From Nostoc cf. commune SO-36 (GTDB taxonomy: Bacteria > Cyanobacteriota > Cyanobacteriia > Cyanobacteriales > Nostocaceae): a stretch of DNA of 64,000 nt. The notes under the pieces were generated by a model. The model was given only the letters and a program-made list of their open reading frames with translations, was not told where the DNA came from and made no database searches. Below are positions 1 through 8,641 of this stretch, in pieces (the stretch's first letter is position 1; each line of letters begins with the position of its first letter). Position numbers and translations under genes: made by a program. The stretch is taken from contig NZ_AP025734.1 in NCBI RefSeq assembly GCF_023734775.1, forward strand, positions 62,001 through 126,000, in the 5' to 3' direction.

Positions 1-325
1 AGGCAAACAGAATCATCTGGATTGTGCCAGTAATAAAAGGTAATGTCGCAAATTTCGCTCCTACATAAGCTCCTAACATTGTGGCAGAGCCAAACATGAA
101 AGCGGTTTTTAAATTTACATTGCCTTGCTGCCAATGGGGGATGACACCAATCAGACTTACACATCCCACAATAAAAAGCGTCATGGCGATCGCAGGTTTC
201 GGTGTCACACCCATGACATACACTAAAATCGGTACTGCTAAAACCGAGCCACCGCCGCCAATTAACCCTAAACTGATGCCTATACAAATGGCGAAAAAAT
301 GACCTAATATCCAGGCAATCGTCAT
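1..325 (-). CDS. Sulfite exporter TauE/SafE family protein (3' end outside window)
   Basis: The reverse strand reads in frame from an ATG at 325 to the window edge, giving about 108 residues that start MTIAWILGHFFAICIGISLG. Hydrophobic segments alternate with a Gly-rich GLIGGGGS motif near residue 21, which is typical of the first half of TauE/SafE permeases (usual length about 250 residues). These membrane proteins export sulfite or related sulfur anions. The gene follows the persulfide dioxygenase and DUF442 genes on the same strand with only 20 bases between, so it is probably the last gene of a sulfur-detoxification operon. The substrate is inferred from family and context only. Confidence 0.85.
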   Translation of the reverse strand, partial: MTIAWILGHFFAICIGISLGLIGGGGSVLAVPILVYVMGVTPKPAIAMTLFIVGCVSLIGVIPHWQQGNVNLKTAFMFGSATMLGAYVGAKFATLPFITGTIQMILFA

Positions 326-345
326 AATGGATCGAGCAAAAGATT

Positions 346-1044
346 TTAACGGGTAAAAAGTAAGTTACCGCAACGTTCATTGGCGGGAACTGCTTCCATA
401 ATTTTTTGCGGTTCAGGTAAATCTAAACTGCCCATGAACTCAATGAAGTTTTGGCGATCGCGCCCGACAAATCTTGGATTCCAGCGTTTTTCTTCGCCAA
501 TGGTAGATACTGTCTGTCCACGATAGTCATGCCCAGGATATACCAAAGTTTCATCTGATAAAGTAAATAGTTTTTGTGTCACTGATTCAAACAAAGTTCC
601 CGCATCACCACTTTGAAAGTCGGTTCGTCCACAGCCACGAATAAACAAGGCATCTCCAGTTAAAACTCGATCTTGATTAACTAAATACGCCATGTGGCTA
701 TCTGTATGACCTGGTGTGGCGATCGCCTGAATTGTTATGCTTGCCAATTGTAAGATTTCTCCATCTTTAATGTACCGATCTGCACAACTGGCTTGAGCTT
801 TATCGGGAACAATCCCTAAACAATCGGTCATTTCCCGCAATTTGGCTGTACCTGTAATATGATCTGCATGGATGTGGGTTTCTAAGCAGTAACGCAGAGA
901 TAACCCTAATTCTGTAAGTAGTTTTGAATCACGTTCAACTTGCTCCAGTACCGGATCGACCAAAATAGCTGCTTGAGTTTGTTGATCTGCAAGTAAATAA
1001 GTGTAAGTGCTGCTTTCTCTGTCAAATAACTGTCTGAATAACAT
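346..1044 (-). CDS. ETHE1-like MBL-fold persulfide dioxygenase
   Basis: 232 residues, a normal length for the ETHE1/BlhA metallo-beta-lactamase subgroup. The metal-binding signature THIHADHITG lies near residue 58, and the later ligand motifs TPGHTDSH and VYPGHDYRG follow. Family members oxidise glutathione persulfide to sulfite using one iron, in the cytoplasm. The sulfite would be the substrate of the TauE/SafE exporter encoded next. It lies downstream of the DUF442 sulfurtransferase on the same strand and divergent from an ArsR regulator, the arrangement known for sulfide-responsive BigR loci. Function is inferred from motifs and gene order. Confidence 0.88.
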   Translation of the reverse strand: MLFRQLFDRESSTYTYLLADQQTQAAILVDPVLEQVERDSKLLTELGLSLRYCLETHIHADHITGTAKLREMTDCLGIVPDKAQASCADRYIKDGEILQLASITIQAIATPGHTDSHMAYLVNQDRVLTGDALFIRGCGRTDFQSGDAGTLFESVTQKLFTLSDETLVYPGHDYRGQTVSTIGEEKRWNPRFVGRDRQNFIEFMGSLDLPEPQKIMEAVPANERCGNLLFTR

Positions 1045-1074
1045 AGTGTTTCCTCTTGCAACAATGCCAAGACT

Positions 1075-1524
1075 TCAATTTGCTTGGGAGTGAGTTGAAA
1101 CATAATGTTCAAGGAACTGTTTCATCTGCGGATTAGCACTACAATCAAAGCCAGCCGCAGCAGCTTTCTCAAATACTTGCTCTGGTGTCATTCCTTGTCG
1201 CGTCGCTACGTTCATAAATGCCATTAAACCCGCACGCATAGTACTGGCACAATGAATTAAAGCGGGTTTGGGTAGCTGATCAATTTGCTCAAGTACCTCT
1301 GTAGTCAGTTCATCGCTAATCTCGTTCGGCTTGACCGGAATGTTGACGTAGTGCAGCCCTAAAGCTTGTGCTTGTTGCTGTTCATTGCTGATAAAACCTT
1401 GTTCATCAGGCGATCGCAGATTGAGTACAGATTTATAACCTTCATTCACCGCCTGCTGTAACTGCTCTGATGTCACCTGTCCTGCTACTGTTAATTCATT
1501 GTTAATCTTTTTGACGTTTTCCAT
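1075..1524 (-). CDS. DUF442 / TIGR01244-type sulfurtransferase (Blh-like phosphatase fold)
   Basis: 149 residues. The sequence follows the DUF442 pattern: an early VAGQVTSEQL segment and a P-loop IHCASTMRAGLM whose Cys is about 93 residues in. In bigR operons this domain is fused to, or encoded beside, an ETHE1-like dioxygenase and is thought to handle persulfide sulfur. Here it is a separate gene 30 bases upstream of the dioxygenase. It is the first gene after a strong palindrome shared with the divergent regulator, so it probably heads the operon. Confidence 0.82.
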   Translation of the reverse strand: MENVKKINNELTVAGQVTSEQLQQAVNEGYKSVLNLRSPDEQGFISNEQQQAQALGLHYVNIPVKPNEISDELTTEVLEQIDQLPKPALIHCASTMRAGLMAFMNVATRQGMTPEQVFEKAAAAGFDCSANPQMKQFLEHYVSTHSQAN

Positions 1525-1545
1525 TGCTGTTTTATCTCTTAACTC

Positions 1546-1581
1546 TTACTACCATATTACTATCTGGTAATATGGTAGTAA
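1546..1581. promoter_or_regulatory. Perfect 15-bp inverted repeat, probable BigR/SqrR-type operator
   Basis: The divergent intergenic region holds TTACTACCATATTAC and its exact complement GTAATATGGTAGTAA separated by 6 bases (tatctg). It lies 22 bases upstream of the DUF442 gene and about 34 bases upstream of the ArsR gene. ArsR-type repressors bind such AT-rich dyads over divergent promoters, so autoregulation plus control of the sulfur operon is likely. Confidence 0.75.
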
Positions 1582-1614
1582 CTACATATAAGAAGATGTA
1601 ATATTTAAGTCTGT

Positions 1615-1959
1615 ATGTTAGAATCTTCCCCTCAAGCTCTTGCTCCCGTTGCTGAATACTTTAAAGTTTTGTCAGAAGTAAGTCGGCTGCAAGTTTTGTG
1701 TTGTCTCAAGTCAGGATCGAAAAACGTGACAGAAATCATCCAAGAAACCGGACTGGGACAAGCAAATGTTTCCAAACATTTGAAAGTATTGATGCAAGCG
1801 GGTATAGTCACTCGTCAACCACAAGGAATCAGTGTTTTTTACCAAATTACTGACCCGATAATTTTTGAGCTATGTGAGTTAGTGTGCGATCGCCTTGCTA
1901 TTCGACTGCAAGAACAAACACAACAGTTGGAGCAACTGCAAGCACTGCGCCATCCGTAA
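1615..1959 (+). CDS. ArsR-family repressor, BigR/SqrR-like sulfide sensor
   Basis: 114 residues forming an ArsR winged helix; the recognition helix region is GLGQANVSKHLKVLMQAGIV (residues 46-65). Cysteines occur at 29/30 (VLCCLK) and at 87 and 91 (ELCELVC). That matches the two-cysteine arrangement with which BigR/SqrR form a polysulfide bridge, although which pair is used cannot be seen. No SmtB-type ELCVCDL metal motif is present. It is divergent from persulfide dioxygenase, DUF442 and TauE genes, which supports reactive-sulfur sensing rather than arsenic. The ATG at 1615 gives the standard family N-terminus. Confidence 0.82.
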   Translation: MLESSPQALAPVAEYFKVLSEVSRLQVLCCLKSGSKNVTEIIQETGLGQANVSKHLKVLMQAGIVTRQPQGISVFYQITDPIIFELCELVCDRLAIRLQEQTQQLEQLQALRHP

Positions 1960-2095
1960 AAATTGCTCTTTTTCAGAGGCGATAGGATTTCATTGTCAAG
2001 TGTGATGATGAGAAATGCAATTAATTGTGATTTAACAATTACAGCTTTCTCTTAGCACCGAATTACCAGTCATCAACCCAAAGGTAACAGCAACA

Positions 2096-3295
2096 GTGAC
2101 AACAAAAACTTTTCAAACCATCCCCCGTAATGTTTGGGTTTTAGGATTTGTCAGCTTGTTAACTGATATTAGTTCTGAGATGATTCATTCAGTGTTGCCA
2201 CTATTTCTAGTTTCGGTATTAGGGGCAGATTTGCTGACAGTTGGCTGGATTGAGGGAATTGCAGAATCAACTGCTTCTGTACTGAAAGTTTTTTCAGGAG
2301 CCTTAAGTGATTATTTAGGACAGCGTAAGAAATTGGCTGTTGTTGGTTATGGGCTATCTACCTTAGTTAAACCCTTATTCGCATTGGCAACTAGTCCTGC
2401 TTGGGTATTGATGGCTCGTTTTGGCGATCGCGTTGGCAAAGGAATTCGTGTAGCTCCCCGCGATGCAATAGTAGCAGATGTTACCGATAGCGCTAATCGT
2501 GGAGCCGCCTACGGTTTACGCCAGTCTCTGGACACTATCGGCGCATTTACTGGGCCACTAGTTGCATTTATGTTGATGTCTTTTTCAGGACAGAACTTTC
2601 GTCTAGTTTTCTGGTTAGCGCTGCTTCCTGGTATCTTAGCAGTAGCTCTTTTGGCAACGGGCGTGCAAGAACCCAGCAATATAAACAGTCAAAGGCAGAA
2701 TAATCCTCTACAGTGGTCTGCCTTGCAAAGTTTAGGTAAAAGCTACTGGGTGCTAGTCGCAATTGCGCTACTATTTAATCTTGGTAACTCTAGCGATGCT
2801 TTTTTATTGCTGCAAGCACAGCAAGCTGGAATATCTGCTTCCCTAGTACCGCTTACCCTGGTTGTAATGAATGTAGCTTACTCTCTCAGCGCCTATCCAG
2901 TAGGATTGCTATCTGACCGCATTGGTAGATTGGGGCTATTAGTGGGTGGATTTTGTGTGTATGCTTTAGCATATCTAGGTTTTGCGTTTGTTGATGCTCC
3001 TTGGCAGGTGTGGGGACTTTTTGGGCTGTATGGGCTGCATCAGGGGATGAGTCAGGGCATATTGTTAGCACTGGTAGCAGATAGAGTTCCGTCCCATCTA
3101 CGAGGTACTGCTTTTGGGTTAATTAATTTGGCTACTGGTGTAGCGCTCTTACCAGCTAGTTTGTTGGGAGGTGTTTTGTGGCAAACAATCAGTCCAAAAG
3201 CAACTTTCATCGCTGGAAGTGTTTTCGCTTTGAGTGCGATCGTATTACTGCTGGTATTTGAAGGCAGAAGACGGAAATCAGTAGGTAGAGAGTAA
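2096..3295 (+). CDS. MFS transporter
   Basis: 399 residues with about 12 hydrophobic segments. Between TM2 and TM3 it has the MFS signature region ALSDYLGQRKK, followed by RFGDRVGKGIRVAPRDAIVAD, which is typical of a bacterial MFS subgroup often linked to metal-resistance loci. The start is GTG at 2096; the next residues, MTTKTFQTIPRNVWVLG, resemble the N-terminus of the related partial MFS gene at the right edge of the window. The substrate cannot be inferred. It is 136 bases after the ArsR gene on the same strand, so joint control is possible but not shown. Confidence 0.85.
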   Translation: MTTKTFQTIPRNVWVLGFVSLLTDISSEMIHSVLPLFLVSVLGADLLTVGWIEGIAESTASVLKVFSGALSDYLGQRKKLAVVGYGLSTLVKPLFALATSPAWVLMARFGDRVGKGIRVAPRDAIVADVTDSANRGAAYGLRQSLDTIGAFTGPLVAFMLMSFSGQNFRLVFWLALLPGILAVALLATGVQEPSNINSQRQNNPLQWSALQSLGKSYWVLVAIALLFNLGNSSDAFLLLQAQQAGISASLVPLTLVVMNVAYSLSAYPVGLLSDRIGRLGLLVGGFCVYALAYLGFAFVDAPWQVWGLFGLYGLHQGMSQGILLALVADRVPSHLRGTAFGLINLATGVALLPASLLGGVLWQTISPKATFIAGSVFALSAIVLLLVFEGRRRKSVGRE

Positions 3296-3433
3296 AAATC
3301 TTCATTGCCAGCCATATCTTTCCAAGTTCTTGACTTTTTCTCTCTACGATGAGCCTGCAAGTTCAGATGTTGTTTGTACCAGACTATGCTCATCTGAACT
3401 ATGATTGCTTACTATTTTTATTGTGAAAAAGAA

Positions 3434-4177
3434 ATGAACAAAGTTGCAAAAGTTACAATTTTCTTCTGGATTATGAAGATCATCGCCACGACACTCGGCG
3501 AAACCGCAGGTGACTTCATCTCAATGTCTCTTGGACTGGGGTATTACGTAGCCTTTGCCATAACGTTCGCCATTCTTGCTATTTTCCTGTTTTTTCAAAT
3601 TCAATCCGACAGATATCGTCCAGCCCTTTACTGGGTAGCCATCATTGCGACAACCACAGCTGGAACCGAAGTGTCAGACCTGATGGATCGATCTCTTGGG
3701 CTGGGCTACGCAATAGGATCGCTTATCCTGGTAGCCGCTCTCTTGAGCGTTCTTGCCATCTGGTACTACCGGGATCGGGATTTGAGCGTTTATCCGATCG
3801 CAAGGAAAGACGCAGAGACAACCTATTGGCTGGCGATTCTGTTCTCAAACAGTTTGGGAACGGCCTTTGGTGATTTTCTGACAAGCAACTTAGGACTAAG
3901 CTATATCCAGGGCGCATTCGCGACGGCCAGCGTCATTGGTGTTGTCATCGCCCTTCACTACGTAACAAAGTTGAGCGATGTTCTCCTATTCTGGCTCGCG
4001 TTCATCTTCACACGCCCCTTCGGAGCCACCTTCGGAGATTTTCTTACCAAACCAATCAAAAATGGTGGTTTATCACTGCCAAGGGGCTATGCTTCGGCGA
4101 TCGCCTTTATCCTGCTGGCAGTTGTCCTATTCTTTTCTGTGCGAAACGAGAAAAAAGTGCGTCACCCAATTGAGTGA
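3434..4177 (+). CDS. DUF347-repeat membrane protein (COG4705-like)
   Basis: About 247 residues from the ATG at 3434; an upstream in-frame ATG at 3401 adds 11 unlikely residues. Four internal repeats are visible: TTLGETAGDFISMSLGLGY, TTAGTEVSDLMDRSLGLGY, NSLGTAFGDFLTSNLGLSY and RPFGATFGDFLTKP, each followed by a membrane helix. This is the DUF347 pattern. The function is unknown; COG4705 members have been called membrane-anchored proteins possibly linked to manganese. The coding sequence looks richer in G+C than its AT-rich neighbours, a possible sign of transfer from another lineage (by eye, not computed). Confidence 0.8.
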   Translation: MNKVAKVTIFFWIMKIIATTLGETAGDFISMSLGLGYYVAFAITFAILAIFLFFQIQSDRYRPALYWVAIIATTTAGTEVSDLMDRSLGLGYAIGSLILVAALLSVLAIWYYRDRDLSVYPIARKDAETTYWLAILFSNSLGTAFGDFLTSNLGLSYIQGAFATASVIGVVIALHYVTKLSDVLLFWLAFIFTRPFGATFGDFLTKPIKNGGLSLPRGYASAIAFILLAVVLFFSVRNEKKVRHPIE

Positions 4178-4236
4178 TGCGTTTAATCAGGCAGATGACT
4201 ATTTTTTGTTAAATACAAAATAAATAGTATAAAAAT

Positions 4237-4911
4237 ATGAGAATCTTAATAGTTGAAGATGACGATCGCATCGCTAAACCTTTAGCCGAAGATTTAAAAC
4301 ACCAGCATCATGCTGTTGATATTGCTTGTGATGGGATTGAAGGTTGGGAATATTCCCAAGCAGGTAATTATGATTTAATTTTATTAGATTTAATGTTGCC
4401 GCGCTTAGATGGAATTACTCTCTGTAAACGGTTACGTGCTTCTAATTGCAACGCTTTTATTTTGATGTTGACAGCACGCGATACAACATCAGATAAAATA
4501 ATTGGACTTGATGCTGGTGCAGATGATTATTTAGTTAAACCATTTGAACTAGAAGAATTAGCAGCACGAATTAGAGCTTTATCTCGGAGAAGTCCAGAAA
4601 CTCGCCAATTAATCTTAATTCATGGTGATTTACAATTAGATCCTAGTAATTGCAATGTTACTTATGCAAGCAACCCTTTGTCATTAACACATAAAGAATA
4701 CATGATATTGGAATGTTTTTTGAAAAATCCTACTCAAGTTTTAACTCGCTCTGCAATTTTAGATAAATTGTGGGAGTTTGATAAATTATCCGGGGAGGAA
4801 ACCGTTAAAACTCACATTACAAATTTAAGAAAGAAACTCAGAGCGGTAGGAAGTTCAGAGGATTTTATTGAAACTGTTTACGGTGTTGGTTATCGTCTGT
4901 GTCCTAAGTAA
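4237..4911 (+). CDS. OmpR-family response regulator
   Basis: 224 residues. The receiver domain (1-120) has acidic residues E7-D8-D9, phospho-acceptor D51 in LILLDLMLP and the LVKPFE lysine. The C-terminal winged helix (about 125-224) ends ETVYGVGYRLCPK. It is followed 15 bases later by a histidine kinase gene and is clearly its partner. Such pairs in cyanobacterial metal islands often sense envelope metal, but no target is evident beside it. The two-component pair at 33.2-35.3 kb is a distant paralogue. Confidence 0.9.
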   Translation: MRILIVEDDDRIAKPLAEDLKHQHHAVDIACDGIEGWEYSQAGNYDLILLDLMLPRLDGITLCKRLRASNCNAFILMLTARDTTSDKIIGLDAGADDYLVKPFELEELAARIRALSRRSPETRQLILIHGDLQLDPSNCNVTYASNPLSLTHKEYMILECFLKNPTQVLTRSAILDKLWEFDKLSGEETVKTHITNLRKKLRAVGSSEDFIETVYGVGYRLCPK

Positions 4912-4926
4912 GGGCAAATTTAGCTT

Positions 4927-6171
4927 ATGTTTGAAAAAATTCGCCGTCGTTTACTGTTGTCTTATTTCATCGTATTATCATTAATCTTAGGTGGATTTGC
5001 AATTGCCGTTCGGATTGTCTTTACCCATAGCTTCCATAAACAACAAACACAAAAACTTGCTGTTCTAGCACAAGTTGCTGCTGCTAATGCCGAGTTTGAT
5101 AACGGTAAAATTAAAATTGAAAATGACTTACCTCAAGATAAGTTGTTTGAAAATCATCAAGGGTTACACTGGTTTGATACTAAAGGTAATCTTATAGAAA
5201 AACAGGGACAAGATATTTTAAATTTACCTGTTCATGTAACGGAAGGAGAACAAATTAATATAGTTGGTAAAAATCGTATTCAGTCTGTCACTTTACCAAT
5301 TATTAGTAGTGACGATAAACAATTCATTGGATATGTAAGAGCTAGTCAATCTTTAGAAGAATTCGATGAAACTTTAAATAAATTAGATTTGGGGTTAAGC
5401 GGTGGAATTGTTGTAGCTTTGATTATTAGTGGTGTTGGTGGAGTTTGGTTGACTCGTCAAGCAATGCAACCAATTGAAGAAAGCTTTGAACGGTTAAAAC
5501 AGTTTACTGCTGATGCTTCCCATGAACTCCGCAGTCCTTTAATGGCGATTAAAAGTAATACAGGGGTAGCACTCAAGTATCCAGAAGGGATGCGAGAAAC
5601 TGACGCAGAAAAATTTCAGGCTATTTCTAGTGCTACTAACCAAATGACTCGGCTCACTGAAGACTTACTATTTTTAGCTCGTCATGATAATATTCCTAGC
5701 CGGAGTAAAGAAATTATTAATCTTAATTCAATTTTAAATAACTTAGTGCAACTATATCAGCCGCAAGCGATCGCTAAACAAATTAATCTGAAAAGTCAGT
5801 TGACTGAAAAGCTTTATCTGTTGGGTGATATAAATCAAATAACACGATTATTTACTAATTTAATTCAAAACGCTATACATTACACCTCGTCAGAAGGAAC
5901 GGTAGAAATCACAGCTAATCGTTCTGCTTCCGATATAGTAGTTAATGTCCAAGATACAGGTATAGGAATTGCACCAAAAGATTTAGAAAATATTTTTGAG
6001 CGTTTTTGGCGAGCAGATAAATCACGTTCTTATAATTCTGGTGGTTCTGGTTTAGGATTGGCTATTGCCCAAGCTATTGCTCAAAATCACGATGGATTAA
6101 TTACCGTCACAAGTCAATTGGGAATTGGAAGTTGTTTTACAGTGCGTTTACCAGCAAGTTCTCTTAATTAA
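4927..6171 (+). CDS. Membrane sensor histidine kinase
   Basis: 414 residues. TM1 is about residues 9-31, followed by a roughly 120-residue periplasmic region and TM2 at about 155-178. A short linker leads to the dimerisation motif DASHELRSPL with H199. The catalytic domain shows NLIQNAIHYT (N box), DTGIGI (G1) and GGSGLGLAIA (G2). It phosphorylates the response regulator encoded just upstream. The stop overlaps the stop of the convergent DUF2127 gene by four bases. The signal sensed is unknown. Confidence 0.9.
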   Translation: MFEKIRRRLLLSYFIVLSLILGGFAIAVRIVFTHSFHKQQTQKLAVLAQVAAANAEFDNGKIKIENDLPQDKLFENHQGLHWFDTKGNLIEKQGQDILNLPVHVTEGEQINIVGKNRIQSVTLPIISSDDKQFIGYVRASQSLEEFDETLNKLDLGLSGGIVVALIISGVGGVWLTRQAMQPIEESFERLKQFTADASHELRSPLMAIKSNTGVALKYPEGMRETDAEKFQAISSATNQMTRLTEDLLFLARHDNIPSRSKEIINLNSILNNLVQLYQPQAIAKQINLKSQLTEKLYLLGDINQITRLFTNLIQNAIHYTSSEGTVEITANRSASDIVVNVQDTGIGIAPKDLENIFERFWRADKSRSYNSGGSGLGLAIAQAIAQNHDGLITVTSQLGIGSCFTVRLPASSLN

Positions 6172-6611
6172 TGTTTATAAAAGTGTCTGATCAAGTACCA
6201 TAGTACAGCTATATTAGCCATAAAGACTAAAAATTTTAAAATTGTTACCCCTCTAATTAACTCATAGATTTCGGGAGGTATACTAATACCAACTAATCCA
6301 ATAACTAATATCTTTGCCCAGGTTTTTTCATACCATAAACCGATAGTCTCAATGGCTGTCACAACTGCGTATATTGCAGTGGCAATTCCACTAAATTTTA
6401 AAGTTTGTGGTTTGATATTAATAATTTTTTCTAGTAACCACTCAATAACTTCGCGTTTACCTTCCAATATGTAAGATTCGGAAAAGGCTACAAGAGTATC
6501 ATGTTTTTTTAAAGCTAAAAGTAGAATAATAGATGTAGCTGTAAGCAGTAAAGCAACAAAGCCTTTATAAATAACAATTGCTATTAAACCTGGAGGACGT
6601 TTCTTGATCAT
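6168..6611 (-). CDS. DUF2127 family membrane protein
   Basis: 147 residues with four predicted membrane helices. It starts MIKKRPPGLIAIVIYKGFVA, a typical DUF2127 opening. Conserved features include GIATAIYAVVTAIETIGLWY and the IPPEIYELIR loop. Biochemical function is unknown. It converges on the histidine kinase, sharing four bases at the stop codons, so it is not part of that operon. It may act as a small integral membrane accessory protein. Confidence 0.8.
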   Translation of the reverse strand: MIKKRPPGLIAIVIYKGFVALLLTATSIILLLALKKHDTLVAFSESYILEGKREVIEWLLEKIINIKPQTLKFSGIATAIYAVVTAIETIGLWYEKTWAKILVIGLVGISIPPEIYELIRGVTILKFLVFMANIAVLWYLIRHFYKH

Positions 6612-6692
6612 TTAATTTTCCTTACTTGTTACTTTATTGCTTATGGAAAGCTAAATAATTTGTCAATAAAAAGGTTAACAACCTAAATATTG

Positions 6693-6869
6693 GGACTTAG
6701 ACAAAAAGTAGCCAGAAAAAACCATCAAACCTATATACAGAAAGACTTTGACATTACTTTGTCTTGTTGATTGATATATCTAGGTTTCAACCATTTTTTA
6801 GCCTTTGGTGTATTTTATTTGCTGTGCAAGGGTTTGAGGCTTGTTTTTGCCTCAAAAATGTTTAAGTCC
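6693..6869. repeat. MITE-like element, copy 1 (pair with 19316-19493)
   Basis: About 177 bases that align over their whole length with 19316-19493. The ends are imperfect inverted repeats: GGACTTAGACAAAAA at the left, and GGACTTAAACATTTTTG reading inward from the right. Near the right end is a hairpin, TTTGAGGC / GCCTCAAA, around a T-rich loop. No reading frame is conserved between the copies. It is probably a non-autonomous mobile element, possibly with a structured transcript. Confidence 0.65.
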
Positions 6870-6938
6870 TGATATATGATTGATTTATGACAATATTTAT
6901 ACTACCAGGGTACGTAATTAATTGATAACACTATTATT

Positions 6939-7127
6939 ATGTTGGGATTGGGATTAACAAAGTCGGTCTTTGCAACTCAAATACCGTCTAGTGTTTCTGT
7001 CAAATCTGAGTATTCCAAACACACCCAATTCTCTCAAGTCAATGCTGAAGAGTCTGATCCATCCGATCCTGCTGGAGACCCACCTGGCGGGCCTGATGGC
7101 AATGGAGAGGATCGCCCAGAAGGTTAA
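6939..7127 (+). CDS. Possible small secreted protein (doubtful)
   Basis: 62 residues: a short hydrophobic start (MLGLGLTKSVFA) and a polar tail rich in D, P and G (ESDPSDPAGDPPGGPDGNG). The low-complexity tail looks like a real peptide and not like AT-rich chance translation, and a short export signal is possible. There is no recognised domain, and the opposite strand is also open over the same stretch. I do not recognise it. Confidence 0.3.
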   Translation: MLGLGLTKSVFATQIPSSVSVKSEYSKHTQFSQVNAEESDPSDPAGDPPGGPDGNGEDRPEG

Positions 7128-7389
7128 GCCCAACTTTTGCACTTTATCTTGTTGTCCTTTTCGTTGAAAATTACCGTGAATTTAATACCAATTTGTTTTC
7201 TTAAATGTCATTCTGTAACCTAAAGCTTTTTCTGCTGGTTACATAGCGAGATGAAGTGTTAGCAAAGTGTTTCCTAATGGTAAGAATTTCGCGAGATTCT
7301 TTGTTAAGCTCGGTTTGCTCCAATATGACTAACTTACCTTTTTGATTGCAACTTGGTATTACGAAACTAACTACGTAGAGCTTTATTTT

Positions 7390-7723
7390 AACTGTTGAAG
7401 ATAAGATATAGCGGTTTTCAGATCAGTGAGATACAGTTTAAAATCGCAAAACCTTTATGAGCCGCCCTTAACTGTATTGCATCCGACCGAGAACCGCCAG
7501 GGCAAACGCATCTAAATTACTCTTGATCACAACGAAGGTTAAGAACCAACGAAAAAATGAGGATTTCGCGCTTGATTATTTTTTAAGCCCTAAAGCGATC
7601 GCCTAAAATTTTCGCAATAAGTAAGAGTTAATGACATTATTTTTAGCTCTATTGAGAATAGACTTTGCTTATTGACATGATGCGGCCGCCCTGCCGAGAA
7701 CCGCTATACTATCTTCAACAGTT
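7390..7723. repeat. 334-bp element bounded by about 30-bp inverted repeats
   Basis: The left arm begins AACTGTTGAAGATA and continues to TATAGCGGTTTTC. The right arm, read on the other strand, begins with the same 14 bases and continues to TATAGCGGTTCTC, with one small indel between arms. The interior has no convincing gene. TATAGCGGTT is reminiscent of IS630/Tc1-type ends, so this may be a MITE or solo-end remnant. The rest of 7128-7919 holds no recognisable feature. Confidence 0.6.
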
Positions 7724-7919
7724 TTATACAAAATTGTCATTTTTAAAATTTATGAGCGATCGCAAGAGAAAATATAATGTAACTGATACACCTGCTCAAT
7801 CAAACATGAATGTAATAATTCGCATACAAATAAAGGAGATTGCTGAAAATAGTTCATTCAACAACCTCGTATTTAGCTATTTACAGCCACGCATCACTTG
7901 TGACTAGTAATAAATAACC

Positions 7920-8468
7920 CTACTTACTGCCTTCATTTGTTTCCCGTTCGTTATTATTCTCCGTAACTTGAATGCTACTCTTTGGACGAGAAGCTTCATT
8001 TTCATCGCTTTCCTGGTTCGCATTCTCAGTGTAGAGAACCTTACCATTACCAGCGTCAACTTTCACCTCTTTTTGACCAATTTTTACAGCATAAACTAAG
8101 TTACCATCTTCATTTTCGAGTTTTACACTACTAGCTTTATCACCGACAGAAGTTTCAGCAGCTTGTTTAGCTTGTTCTGCTGTAATTTTAGCTAAAGCTT
8201 GTAGTTTTTTGTCCTCTTGCTGTTCTTCTTGATCATCATTAGTTTCACCGTCACCATCACTTGCTTGAGCTATTTTAGTGTGATGAACACCATTCTTCAT
8301 GATTTCATGAGCTTCTGTAGCGTCATTAGCTTCGCCATCTCCGTCACTAGCTTGAGCTACTTGTACACTGTTTTGTGAAGGAGAGGCACTTACGGTTTTG
8401 ACCACTGCACCAACACCTAAAATACTCATTAAAGCAGCTGCTAAAGCGATTTTTGTTGAAGTTTTCAT
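7920..8468 (-). CDS. Secreted PepSY-domain protein
   Basis: 182 residues from the ATG at 8468 (an in-frame ATG at 8504 would add 12 residues before the signal). The signal peptide MKTSTKIALAAALMSILGVG ends near VSASPSQ. An acidic linker holds the duplicated segment VAQASDGDGEANDAT / IAQASDGDGETNDDQ. The C-terminal half has a PepSY pattern: ITAEQAKQAAETSVG, then EDGNLVYAVKIGQKEVKVDAGNGKVL. PepSY proteins are usually periplasmic inhibitors or sensors and are common near two-component and metal-resistance genes. The partner is unknown. Confidence 0.8.
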   Translation of the reverse strand: MKTSTKIALAAALMSILGVGAVVKTVSASPSQNSVQVAQASDGDGEANDATEAHEIMKNGVHHTKIAQASDGDGETNDDQEEQQEDKKLQALAKITAEQAKQAAETSVGDKASSVKLENEDGNLVYAVKIGQKEVKVDAGNGKVLYTENANQESDENEASRPKSSIQVTENNNERETNEGSK

Positions 8469-8641
8469 GTGTGTCAATCCTGGAAATATGTGTTTTTTGA
8501 GCAATCCAAAATAATTAGCAGATACAAATCCTTAATTGTGGTATTTACACCTGCTTGAGATTTGCTATGGCTTCACTTTAAGAATAAAAAGTCAAGAAGT
8601 CGGAAAGATTGATTGAGATTATAAAAAATTAGTTTATTAAC

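Noticed and set aside
7665..7907. 80-codon open frame
   Set aside because: It crosses the right arm of an inverted repeat element, and its translation shows no domain or signal.
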